The translations under genes were made by a program, and so were the position numbers. A stretch of DNA of 64,000 nt, taken from the NCBI GenBank assembly GCA_004194705.1, contig SADC01000361.1, positions 1-64,000 of the forward strand, given 5' to 3'. Below, piece after piece: positions 10,860-20,880 of this stretch. The notes under the pieces are model-generated. The model saw only the letters and a program-made list of their open reading frames with translations, was not told the DNA's origin and did no database searches. Source of the DNA: Ditylenchus dipsaci (taxonomy: Eukaryota > Nematoda > Chromadorea > Rhabditida > Anguinidae). Every line of letters starts with the position of its first letter. The stretch's first letter is position 1.

Positions 10860-11844
10860 CAGTCAAACCTCTATATAACGGCACCCTAGGGACCGGCCAA
10901 AGGTGCCGTTGTATAGAGGGTGCCGTTATATAGAAGGTGCCGTTATTTCGATGGTTGGCTAATAAAATTTCTCAAGGAGTGCCGCTATATAAAGGGTTCT
11001 CCATAAAATAAGCACGGTAGAAAGAAAAGTGTAGGAAGTGTGAGAGCTCAAACTTGAGGGTTTATTCAGACGAAGGCATCAACCGCATTCGGAAAACAAC
11101 TATTGAGCAGGCTTGAAGAAATCGGTGAGTCTGCTCTGCTTTTGCTTCTTGCTCCGCTCTTGATAGAAGGCTTCGTCGAGTCCATCGGTGAGGCGCAGTA
11201 TAACAGGATCATCGAAGTTCTTCTCCACGTAGTGATATGCATATCGCTTGTCGATGCCTCCACGCACTTGCAGACCTTTCCAAGCCTCGAGGATCCATCA
11301 GATGCCTCTTCACTACCGGTTAATAAAGCAGCACCTTCCTTCCCTCATGTCCAAGCCACTTGACCCATGTCTTCAGCCAAGGTTCGAAGATTGCACCTAT
11401 AAAAGACGGAAAATAATAAACATGTTAGCGCCGACGAGGACGGTGATGCGTTCCTTGCTCTTCTTCCCACCGGAGCACTTCTCACCTGTAATTCAGGAAT
11501 AAATAAAAGTAAGAAAATAATTGGGAAATTATCCTAGAAATTAATTAATTCCTGCCATAAAACAGACGTTGAAATGCCTACCATCAACAGATACCAGGTG
11601 ACTGGAACGTTTTGACTTCGGACTGGCTTGATCCACCTTAAAAATGCCTCATCCAGCTAGGTGCTGTTATATAGAGGGTCTTTTTCCTAGTAGTGAAGGT
11701 TCTAGGGTGCCGTTGTATAGAGGTGCCGTTATATGGAGGGCCTCTTCTTGGGATTTTTCTTCTTGGCCAGCCAAATCGGTCTCAGGGTGCCGTTATATAG
11801 GTGGTGCCGTTATATAGAGGTGCCGTTATATAGAGGTTTGACTG
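10860..11844. mobile_element. Tigger/pogo-type element with decayed transposase
   Basis: TA flanks both ends, which read CAGTCAAACCTCTATATAAC and TAGAGGTTTGACTG. Both subterminal regions are arrays of GTGCCGTTATATAGAGG units: three on the left and about seven on the right, with a spacer of other sequence. The interior carries minus-strand transposase remains (next entry). It is 985 bp against 2.63 kb for the intact Tigger copies in the window, so it is an internally deleted relative. Confidence 0.75.
11066..11490 (-). pseudogene. Tigger-like transposase fragment
   Basis: Reading the minus strand gives [20 protein letters not shown] (about 11430-11490), then AIFEPWLKTWVKWLGHEGRK (about 11350-11400), then a tail RLTDFF (about 11110). 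These match the order and spelling of the Tigger copies at 37-44 kb ([20 protein letters not shown] and a FETWLKNW block). The catalytic D-x-N-x-x-G-H segment is missing. It is a deleted DDE transposase and inactive. Confidence 0.65.
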
Positions 11845-12794
11845 TATTCCTTTTTTCCCTATACAGCCCTTATTTCCTTTAGAAATTCAAAAGACGCTAT
11901 TTAAACCATGAGTTTTGACTTAAAAACCATGATACTCCCCCTTCGCTTATGGGTCGATTGTTTTTACAAAATGAGCTTTCCCACACCTGAAAACTTGTTT
12001 TCTTTTTTTTTCAGGGTCTTATAATTCGTTATAAGTTGATAAACTGCAATTTCGAGCATACCCAGGAAAATGCATTCCGACCTATTTTAGAAAGTCAACT
12101 TTTGGGTGGGGTATATCAAAATAGCTTTTCGGGTGGTATATATAGTAGCGTCAAAAGTTTTCATAATTTCCCGAATTTTTCCAGGCCGCGCTGTATATGT
12201 TATTTATTTGGACGGGGTATATCCAAGTAGCGTCACAATTTTATTACCTTAAAAATTTGTTTGTATCGTGAAATAGGGCTATTAGAAAGAGACCAACTGC
12301 CATATATATTCCAAACTCTATCCAGGTTGATATTTCTTTTGGGTTAAGGCAGATTAGACGAGCCAACACAACAACAACACCAACAACAACGAATGATTTT
12401 TTTGTTTGTAAAAAGTGTTGATGTGGCTCACTTCTATTCACTGGCAACTCGTCGAGAACGAAACATTGAGGGTACAGTTGCTTAAGACAAATGCCTGGCA
12501 TTTTATCAAGAAGGTTGTACACCAGAGTTCGAGAAGCTCCATTATCAACTGCATCCATCTCGATAATATTCCCTTCCATGGACATTGCTGTTGAACTATT
12601 CCACACAGCCATTAACCGATTTACCACTATATTTTTCCATGTAGGCAATGATGCTGAAAATTTTGAACACTATACAGAGTGAATAAAAAATTCCAACGTT
12701 TTTAATCGGCCATAATTTTTTGTCTGGTCCGTATTCCGAAATCGTATAAATGCAGAACGACCAAGTTTTACAAAGAAATTTTTTGGTATATATA
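11845..12794. other. no gene; loose P-family ends
   Basis: Two right-hand P-family ends are visible (GGTATATATAGTAGCGTC near 12135-12155 and GGTATATCCAAGTAGCGTC near 12218-12236), without clear left partners. Short frames on both strands (near 12244-12650) show no known domain. Confidence 0.4.
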
Positions 12795-13695
12795 GGGTTC
12801 TCACAGTGAGCGGGTGTAAGTGCGGGTGTGGCTAGATCTCCGGGGGTAGGTTGAGCTCGAGGTGTTCTCACAGGTCGGGGTACAGGTGGCGGTCGAGGTG
12901 TTTTCATAATGCAATTTGCCTGTTTTCGTTTTGTTTTTCAAAGTGAAAATATACTTTTATTAGTTTCAGTGGCTAATTCTTCATTTTTTAATTTCTTTTA
13001 TATAATTGAGGGGTAGAATGGCCTAGGGGTGTTTGGTGATTTCTATGCCATTTAGTTCGCATTCGCGTCTTTTAAATTTTACTTATTTTTAGCGTTTTGG
13101 TGGATTTTTTTAAATTTAGGCGAAACCCTCAGGCGCAGAATATGGCAGCTAAGCTTAGACTGGCTTGAAGAGGCATGCCCACGCTAATAAGAGGTGGTGC
13201 CCGGAAAAAAAAATTGAAAAATTTTTCCTAATCATTGAACTTCTGTACGGATTTCTCAACTTCTTTTCTAACAAAACAAGGCTAGAATTTAATTTTAGGT
13301 ATGGTTTTGTTAGAAACCAAGTTAATACGACAAGTATGATACGGAGAAATTTTGAGTTCCCTTGTCTTATCATGCCGTCTTATCATGCCACTTTAAGCCA
13401 GTCCTAAGATGAGCTGTTATATATTGCACCTATGGCTTCGCCTTAACACACGGAAAACGGTGCGGCAGGTCGGTATATTCCGGTGCAGAATTCAACGGAG
13501 AGCACGCATATCACGTTTTTATGAGTAAAAAGATACTCTGAAGGGTCGATATACCGTGTTGAAAATATGGCATATTTCAGACTACCGTAAAATGATGTTT
13601 TTAGTTTGTTTTGCATTTATTTACATACCGTATTTCCTCTAATAATTTTTTTCGCTGAAAAAAAATTTCGTTGAAAAAAATTTTTTTTCGTTACT

Positions 13696-14026
13696 CTGAA
13701 TCTACCTCAATTTATTTTTTGTTACTATCTTTCAGCCTGCTATCTTTGCCAATTGAGTTACTGGACAGATAATGGTCGTCTTGTACATTCTCCACATTTC
13801 TTCACCTAATAAGATTCTATACGTTTATTCTTGTGACTCTGTCTTTCGAGAATTATGCCAAATGGAGGATAACTCTTATAACAGCCGAAAAGCTAACATT
13901 GAGCCTATAGCAACTTTGTCGATTTTCTTACAATCTTTTCTCTGAATCTACCTCAATTTATTTTTTGTTACTATCTTTCAGCCTGCTATCTTTGCCAATT
14001 GAGTTACTGGACAGATAATGGTCGTC
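13696..14026. repeat. spaced direct repeat, ~83 bp
   Basis: The block from CTGAATCTACCTCAA through GACAGATAATGGTCGTC occurs at about 13696-13778 and again at about 13943-14026, almost identically. The second copy leads straight into the MADF-like frame (ATG at 14018). The first copy leads into unrelated sequence. It looks like a local duplication of the gene's 5' end. Confidence 0.6.
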
Positions 14027-15042
14027 AAGTTCGAAAAAACAGTGTTTTCAGCGAATTACGAGAAGGTGCGCAATGCTTAACTTATCGAATCCATTCGTCA
14101 ACATCTGAAGCTCTATAACAAGGTCAGCAAGACTACATGAATCAGATGGGAAGTCAGATGCCTGGGATGAAATCTGTGTGCAAGTCAATGCTCCTTCCTT
14201 CCTCAGAACTCGTGTGACTGGTTACGTTTTTGTGTTTGGTTAAGTCGCAGCTTATTTTAATTTATTCAGGACTGTTTCGGACCCACGTTCATCTCGCTTC
14301 AAAGAAGTACTCTCTTCAGTTCACAGCACTCCAGTAATGGGCGCAAGCAATGATGGAGATTCTAAGCTGGCAAAGAAGACGAGGATGGATCACGAAGGTA
14401 TTTATTAATACAGCCGACGCTCGATTTAAAGGAACATGAGCTTTGCGCTCAGCAGCATATCTAAAATTTGAGTTGGCGAGGGACACTTCTCTTTCGTCTC
14501 TAACTATACTCTTTGAAGTTGTTCGAAATGACTCCAAAGAGTATAGTTTGAGACGAAAGAAAAGTGTCCCCCGTCAATTCAAATATTGCTCATGGCAATG
14601 CGCGCAAAAACTATGGTCCTTTGAGGACAGAAGAAAAAGAAGGAAAAGCCTTCCTTAAACGAGTTTTTGCTTTTTTATAGGAAACATTTTTGGATTTTTG
14701 AAAAACAATCGGCAAAATCGGAATCCTTGCGATATTTGGGGTCAAACTGTCAAAACAGAATTGCCGAAAATTTTGAAAGATCGGGCTAAAAATATGTCGG
14801 ACCCTAGATAGGAACGAGATTTTCCCCGGTCCATTGAGTGTCCTTAAATCGAGCATCGACTGTAAATTTCTTAATATTTTCCACAGTTTGTTTCTATTGT
14901 TTAAGTTTCTCCGACAGCAGTCTGAGTCAGAGATAAGTTCTGCGACAAGGAATATCGTCCAGCAATTTACCTCTGTGCTCCTCAGCAAAGCCAAGAAAGC
15001 CAAGTCTAGAAGTCCAGTGAAGAAAAGTAATCCTTCCCATTG
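14018..15042 (+). pseudogene. MADF-like domain gene, frame-disrupted
   Basis: The first frame begins at the ATG at 14018 and reads into VFSANYEKVRN. After an in-frame TAA come LIESIRQHLKLYNKVSKTT and, shifted by one base, SDGKSDAWDEICVQV. Together these resemble a MADF (Myb/SANT-like) DNA-binding domain, which usually has L-I-x-x-(V/I)-R near the start and a W-x-x-I helix. A second exon (about 14270-14397) follows a TTATTCAG acceptor and ends at GAAG/GTATTTATT. A third (about 14888-15042) starts after TTTTCCACAG and ends in a basic tail KAKKAKSRSPVKKSNPSH. The second intron contains a complete Tigger-type MITE. Family members are transcription factors or transposon accessory proteins. The stop and frameshift may be decay or consensus error. 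Confidence 0.4.
14411..14862. mobile_element. Tigger-type MITE with nested A-family MITE
   Basis: TA flanks the ends CAGCCGACGCTCGATTTAAA and TTAAATCGAGCATCGACTG. An A-family element (about 14427-14624) sits just inside the left end. Interior sequence near 14700-14810 is related to the long hairpin at 60.2-60.5 kb (AAACAATCGGCAAAATCGG). It lies in an intron of the MADF-like gene, so it could be carried without changing the protein. Confidence 0.7.
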
Positions 15043-15379
15043 ATTTTAGTGCATCAGTTTTGTCGAATTTCATGGATACACTTTTCGTTGAAAAAATTAC
15101 TGGACTCGAATTTTTGTGATGACCTGAAAGTAGACAACCATTTAGTTTAGTTGGTTTGTGACTGAGCACAAATTGTATTGACATTCACTATCCTAAGGGG
15201 ATATCCTCTTTTTCATTCAAGTCATATTTTAAATATGTCATGTAACTCACGGAGTTATTTAACGCATCTGAGATTCAGGTCGCTGTGATAAGGGAGTTTT
15301 TACTCACGCAGTATACACCTAAATGCGCCAGAATGACACAAGAAAAAATTTCCTGACCATTGTGTGTAGACACAGACCA

Positions 15380-15580
15380 CTGAGGGTGGATTAGAAAAAT
15401 TGAAGGTTGGTCATGACCAGAGAAGCTAAATCAAGAACATTGATGATAAATCAGGAGCATTGAAAGTGAATCACGACCCTCGAGGGTATGTCATGAACAT
15501 TGTGGGCGAATCAGGACCATAAGGGCGTGTCAAGACACTGGAGGCTGGGTCACGACCATTGAGGGTTAATCAAGAATAAA
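15380..15580. repeat. degenerate minisatellite, ~25-bp units
   Basis: About eight degenerate copies of a unit like GACCATTGAGGGTGAATCA run in tandem. Individual copies vary in length (21-28 bp) and spelling. A second simple array follows at about 15820-16050, made of GAAGATTGAGGATTGAAG and its complement. Both lie inside the 5.1-kb inverted unit. No gene is seen. Confidence 0.6.
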
Positions 15581-16694
15581 CTAGGCAAAATAAATTATAT
15601 CCTATGAAAGGAAGAGGATTTGCGTTAATTTACTTCGAAAAAAAATGTGTCTAAAAAATCAGAAGATGCTGAAACCAAATAAATCCCACTTAACCGGAAA
15701 CCGAGTAAGGCAAAAAAAAAGCCGACAGTATCACCTCTGACAGAATGCTGACAAATAAATCATAACCTTGATCTCCAATAATTTAAAAAAAATTGCCTTA
15801 CTCCCCCTATGGGTTGAGGATTGAAGATCATGTTCAGCTTGAGGAAATATTGTGAAAATGTTGTCGACGAACATTTTCTTCAAGCTAAAGCTGAAGCTCA
15901 ATCTTCAAAAAAAAGCGTTCATTAGGTTGCAGATTGAAATTGAAGATTGAGGATTGAAGTTGAGGTTGAAGATTGACGATTGAAGAATTTTTAATGAAAG
16001 GTCTCATGATAATCCTCAATCCTCAACTTCAACCTCAACCTCAATCCTTCATTTTGAATCAGGCTTAAGGCATCGGCGAAAATTAAAGCCATAAAATTTA
16101 AATTATCAACTTTTTGTTCGAAATTCGAATGATAATCAAAAGGTTAACAATTAAAAACAGTTTTTAAAGATCAATATCGAGGGATTTTTTGCTGGGTGAT
16201 TCTTTTTCTAGCACTAAAACACTCTTTTCTAATACCAAGATACTCATTTCAAATACCGAAATTCGATTTTCATATAACTTTTTTTAATCTGATACGTTTG
16301 GTTGACCCATGAAGGTGTAGCTCTAAGTCTTAGCTTTCTAACAAAGCCTCGAACTCATGTAAAAAGTTTGAAAAATGAAAAGATTACGCTGTTTGGATGA
16401 AGAAATTTATTCGACCAAGTTCCTCTATTAAAACCCAATCTTTTATTTTTAAAAATCTTTCATTTAAAAAATACGCCTTATTGGACAACTGACTAGGAAA
16501 GGACCCTGACTGTGACCTGAGAAGACTTCGATATGAAGAATTCTGCGTATTTTTGCAGTTTCTGACAAATCTGGCTCCCCAGCTGTATGTAAAGGTCCAC
16601 AAAAAGCTGTATAACGATCACCCGAAATTCTAAAAGCACCTCGATACCCATATCATGGTTTTTCGTAACTCATCCATGGGCCATAGATCATTTC

Positions 16695-16933
16695 GGCGCT
16701 AGTAGCGAATACCCCCCCCCCAAGCATCCGACCTTTAAAAATTGCTGTAACTACCCTTTGGCACAACAAGTTCATGATTAGCCCTTAGGCTTGGGGTAGG
16801 CCAGCGTACGGAAGTTGTCACTAATGAAGAGTTTGCGCACATTTTCCGGGGTCTGGGACATAAATTTGGGTAGTTTTTACTAAAGTGAAAAAAGTGAAAA
16901 TCGTTGGGGGGGGGGGTATTCGCTACTAGCGTC
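16695..16933. mobile_element. MITE, P family
   Basis: The ends are GGCGCTAGTAGCGAATACCC and its complement TTCGCTACTAGCGTC, followed inward by runs of 9-10 C or G. The flanking 8-mers are ATCATTTC and ATCATCTC, a target duplication with one mismatch. The interior (AGTTTGCGCACATTTTCCGG, GTAGGCCAGCGTACGGAAG) is almost the same as in the copy at 33424-33671. Confidence 0.8.
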
Positions 16934-18470
16934 ATCATCTCTAAAGTTTTTGTTTGCTTTCAGAGCTGGGCAGCCAGATTCGTAATAAAATTAGGCACGC
17001 TTTACAAGAGTAGACGCATGGAAAAATTCATCAAAATTTCCCCAGATCACAGTCAGGGCCCCTTCCTTATGACATTCAGAACTATACGATCGTTTTCAAT
17101 TTTCAAAAATTTTACGCACAAATGATCGAAAAAATAAAACTTAATAGAAATTGCTACTAGAAAGTAGCATTTCGTACTAGGAAAGACTAGTTTTGGTACT
17201 AACATAGATAACACAGCTAACATAGTCATTTTTTTCGTCCTAATCCACTTTAAGGGGGGGGGGGGCTCTATTAGAGAGGGGGCTTTATTTTTAACTCAAC
17301 CTCTAGAGAGGGGCTCTATTAGAAGGGGGGCTCTATTAGAGAGGGGGCTCCATTAGAGGAAATACGGTATTACTTGTCAAAATGACCGCCCGAATCTCTT
17401 TTTTCGAATGTATGTAAGCTTTCTGTGCTATTATAACTAGGAAAAAATTTTAAAATTCCCCGGCACCACCTCTTATTAGCGTGGGCATGCCTCTTCAAGC
17501 CAGTCTTAGCTTAGCTGCCATATTCTGCGCCTGAGGGTTTCGCCTAAATTTAAAAAAATCCACCAAAACGCTAAAAATAAGTAAAATTTAAAAGACGCGA
17601 ATGCGAACTAAATGGCATAGAAATCACCAAACACCCCTAGGCCATTCTACCCCTCAATTATATAAAAGAAATTAAAAAATGAAGAATTAGCCACTGAAAC
17701 TAATAAAAGTATATTTTCACTTCGAAAAACAAAACGAAAACAGGCAAATTGCATTATGAAAACACCTCGACCGCCACCTCTACCTCGACCTGAACCCACA
17801 CCCGACATTGTGAGAACACATCGACCTCGACCTCAACCTATCCCCGGACATCTACCCACACCCGCACCTACACCCGCTCATTGTGAGAACCCTATCAATT
17901 AGAGCATTTATGGTAAGTGTATATGGGCTCACACTAAATCGAGAATAAACTGTGTCAGAGTTCAGTGTCATTTGGAAGTTCGGATCCTCGGCTCTATTCG
18001 AAAATCGCAAGAAGCCGACTGGTTTAACACGGGAAGACCGAACGATGAGACCAGCACATTCTAGTGCAGAATTTAACGGTGAATCCGATTTATTTTTGGT
18101 TAATCATTTTTTCTGTAGCTAATTTACTTTTATTTGTGGCAAATTTTTTTTGTAGCAAATTTACTCTTTTTTGTAGAAAATCCGATTCTTGTCTATAGCA
18201 CATGTACTTAAACTAGTGTGCTTATTTATTTATTCTAAATTCTCAAAACTTGTATTGTGAGTCTATGAAAGACTTTCACTTTATAAAAGACAGGGGGATT
18301 AATTGCTGGTAAAGCTGCTGGACTCTAGACTGCTGGACTCCAAATAAAAGTGAATTTGCTAGAAAATAAATTTGCCAAAAAAAAGTAAATTTGCCAAAAA
18401 AAAAAGTAAAATTTGCCACAAAAAAGTGAATTAGCTACAAAAAAATTTGCCACAAAAAAAAACATTTTTG

Positions 18471-18712
18471 GACCCTACTATAGAATACCCCCCCCCCCAA
18501 AAATCCGACCTTTTAAAACTTAAGTAAAAAGTACCCAAATATATGTCCCAGACCCCGGAAAATGTGCGCAAACTCTTCATTAGTCACAACTTCCGTACGC
18601 TGGCCTACCCCCAAGCCTAAGGGCTAAGCCTAAACTTGTTGTTTGCAAGGGTAGTTACAGCGATTTTATAAGGTCGGATTTTTTGGGGGGGGGGGTATTC
18701 TATAGTAGCGCC
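18471..18712. mobile_element. MITE, P family, nested
   Basis: The ends GACCCTACTATAGAATACCC and TTCTATAGTAGCGCC are followed inward by 11-12-base C and G runs. The flanks CATTTTTG and CGTTTTTG fit an 8-bp target duplication with one mismatch. The interior shares the GTGCGCAAACTCTTCATTAG block with the other P copies, in the opposite orientation. It interrupts the array region of the TTAA element. Confidence 0.75.
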
Positions 18713-19108
18713 CGTTTTTGCTACAAGAAAAGTAAATTAGCTACAGAAAAAATGATTAACCTTTATTTTTCCACTTTCATTTTTTAGTCGGAACAAGGTT
18801 TTTTTTCAAAATTCGCTTGTTGTCTTGCGAGTGCTTGCACTAATTCTATTGCATTTTTCGTGCTGATCTTTATTTAATATCGACAGAAAATAAGCCAAAC
18901 CAGATGCCCATCAAATATCAATAACAATAATTCCTTTTTTTTCAAATTGGCGCCCTTTTATTTTGCGGTAATTCTAGAGACGGAAAGTGAACCAAGACCA
19001 CTTCTAAAACCAAAATTTAACGTTTTTTCACATGGCATTTTCTGAAGTAGGTTTTCGAGCCACAATTCGTAAAAAGTTCGATTTTCAAAAGATGAAATTT
19101 GTTGTACT

Positions 19109-19309
19109 TTAAAGGACCATAACCGTCGCCGATAACGAGAATTTCAAATGTTTGAATTCGCGCGGGACAGTTCTATTTCGTCCTGCACTGTACTCTTTTG
19201 ACTTGCTTCAAATGACTTAAAAGAGTACAGTGCGAGACGAAAGAGAACTGTCCCGCGCCAATTCAAACATTTGAAATTCTCGTTGTCGGCAACGGCTATG
19301 GTCCTTTAA
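19109..19309. mobile_element. MITE, A family, near-perfect hairpin
   Basis: The 201-bp element runs from TTAAAGGACCATAACCG to CTATGGTCCTTTAA. The arms are almost perfectly complementary, including GCGCGGGACAGTTCT and AGAGTACAGTGC, around a short TTGCTTCAAATGACTT loop. It sits inside the TTAA-flanked element. Confidence 0.75.
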
Positions 19310-19870
19310 ATATTTTTATTTGATATTCCAAATTATATACAGGCTTGTGATATGTCATTTAAAAGCTCTTTTAATGGGTTTTGAAATAGTATAAAACAGC
19401 AAGCTAGTGTTTACAAAAAGTCGGGAGTTACGGCCTTTTGAATGTTGAAGAAGTATCCGAAAATGACAATTTTCAAGAATCGCGTTTTTACTACCTTGTT
19501 CCTACTAATAATGAAAGTGAAAAAATAAATCGGATTCTCCATTAAATTCTAAGCCAGAATGTGATGGTCTCACCGTTCGGCCTTCCCGTGTTAATGAATA
19601 ATACTGAAATATTTATCCCGTGCGCCATGCCATAAAAGAACTTATAGTCACACTAGTTATGCTTTCTTTAAGTTAAAAATTATGGTTCCTTTTCTTTGCC
19701 TTTGGCTATCGTCATGAAATAAATTCGTAACTATGCTCTTTTAAAAGAAAGGTTACCCTTCAAGCTTAAGTCAAGGTTTAAATTACACTAAAATTTTTGT
19801 TGACATACGACTTTAACAGCATTCTTATGTTTTTGCTTTTCAAATTTTTAACTTTACACCTAAATCTTAC

Positions 19871-20880
19871 CTCTTGAACAGCAAATCAAACATGACCAAT
19901 AGAGCTGCCATTGTTGGGTTAGGACGAAGTGAAGGGACTGCAGAAGATCTTCAGTTTCCGTGCAGTGCTCCATGAGTCTCTTGTAGTCCAGCATCACTAC
20001 TAGCTTGATGTTTGTTTGGGGGGAGCAATTCTTTAGAGCATTTGGCAAACACATCTGACAGTTTGTGTTTCTTTGAAAATCCAAAGACTGCTTGACCATT
20101 TCCGAAATTCTGCACAAAATAAAGCAGGGATTGGGAACGAAGCTTCTGCTGTGAACAATGGAATATTCAGTGGAGCCTGTGGCACCATTTAGTTGATCAA
20201 TGAAGCTTTGCCCTTTTAAGTAGCTCAATAGGGTTGGCGAGTCGAGTACTCGAAATCGAGTAATTTCGAGTATTATTCGAAATTTTTCGAGTTTCGAGTA
20301 TCGAGTCGAGTCGAGTACTCGAAAATTTCGAGTTTCGAATATCGAGTCGAGTCGAGTACTCGAAAATTTCGAGTTTCGAATACCGAGTCGAGTACTCGAC
20401 TCGAAAATTTCGAGTTTCGAGCATCGAGTCAAGTACTCGAAAATTTTGAGTTTGAAGTATAGAATTTAATAATTAAAAATGTGCTCGAGGACCAATTTTT
20501 TTCTTTTTTATGGCTTTATTATGCCTTACCAACTTCACATGATTAAATTTTTAACCTAAATTTCGACAAAAATTCTACTCGAAATCGAGTAATTTCGAGT
20601 ATTATTCGAAATTTTTCGAGTTTCGAGTATCGAGTCGAGTCGAGTACTCGAAAATTTCGAGTATCGAGTATCGAGTCGAGTCGAGTACTCGAAAATTTCG
20701 AGTTTCGAATATCGAGTCGAGTCGAGTACTCGAAAATTTCGAGTATTGATAAGATTTCGAGTCGAGTACTCGAAAATTTCGAGTACTCGACAACCCTATA
20801 GCTCAAATAAATCTCTTCGTCTTGTTTGCGGAGATAGTTTTCGACAAGCACAAGACAAATACTTCCAGATGTCATCTCTC
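19871..20880 (-). pseudogene. uncharacterised exon split by a hAT-like insertion
   Basis: On the minus strand an acceptor (TTTTTTCTAG) opens an exon just before an ATG at 20875, and a donor (AAGAG/GTAAGATT) closes it at 19871. Between them a 570-bp element with an 8-bp target duplication interrupts the frame. Without the insert and one duplication copy the exon is 432 nt, keeps one open frame and has no stop. The conceptual product includes ENYLRKQDEEIYLSY, GATGSTEYSIVHSRS and CTETEDLLQSLHFVLTQQW; I do not recognise the family. The insert adds 578 nt (not a multiple of three) and stops, so this allele is probably disrupted unless the insert is spliced out. Neighbouring exons were not identified. 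Confidence 0.55.
20229..20798. mobile_element. hAT-like MITE made of TCGAGTACTCGA palindromes
   Basis: The ends TAGGGTTGGCGAGTCGAGTA and ACTCGACAACCCTA are inverted, and TAGCTCAA is repeated exactly on both sides (20221-20228 and 20799-20806). Each half is filled with GTCGAGTACTCGAAAATTTC-like units of about 30-36 bp, themselves made of the palindrome TCGAGTACTCGA and the half-palindrome GAAAATTTC. The centre (about 20455-20575) is unrelated AT-rich sequence. 8-bp duplications with this kind of end are typical of hAT elements. No transposase is encoded. Confidence 0.85.

Larger units (their letters stand above)
13628..17367. mobile_element. possible TA-flanked CCGTATTTCCTCTAATA element
   Basis: The left end CCGTATTTCCTCTAATA and right end CATTAGAGGAAATACGG are inverted and both are flanked by TA. 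The same termini bound smaller elements at 32726, 48791 and 53911. Next to the right end lie tandem GGGGCTCTATTAGAGAG units. A 3.7-kb distance means the two ends could belong to different copies, so the pairing is tentative. Confidence 0.4.
12795..17892. mobile_element. 5.1-kb unit with ~400-bp terminal inverted repeats
   Basis: The left arm (12795 to about 13205) and right arm (about 17455-17892) are near-identical reverse complements. The ends are GGGTTCTCACAGTGAGCGGG and its complement CATTGTGAGAACCC, with TA directly outside each. The outer ~110 bp of each arm is a run of GGTCGAGGTG / GGGTGTGG-like units, strongly strand-asymmetric; a fragment of the same repeat lies at 22130-22240. Enclosed are the MADF-like gene, several minisatellites and nested MITEs, but no recognisable transposase. 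It could be a composite foldback element or an accidental inverted pair; the matching TA favours the former. Confidence 0.5.
18028..19590. mobile_element. TTAA-flanked (piggyBac-type) element, non-autonomous
   Basis: Both sides carry TTAA. The ends CACGGGAAGACCGAACGATG and its counterpart (complement CACGGGAAGGCCGAACGGTG) match for about 65 bp with a few differences. Subterminal arrays of AGTAAATTTGCCAAAAAA and AGTGAATTAGCTACAAAA units lie at 18110-18180, 18330-18465 and 18720-18765. A P-family MITE and an A-family MITE are nested inside. TTAA duplications are the hallmark of piggyBac elements, but no transposase is present. A single end of the same family lies at about 35754-35830. Confidence 0.65.

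Noticed and set aside
12244..12907. Minus-strand frame with possible membrane segments and a proline-rich extension
   Set aside because: No domain or splice context was recognised, and the proline-rich part is the strand-biased tip of the 12.8-17.9 kb unit.
15380..15580. Possible CRISPR or iteron origin array
   Set aside because: Unit length and spelling drift, no spacers, and position inside a transposon-like unit favour a degenerate minisatellite.
17255..17345. Possible telomere-like G-rich repeat (GGGGGCTCTATTAGAGAG)
   Set aside because: Only a few irregular units beside a TA-flanked element end; no canonical telomere motif.
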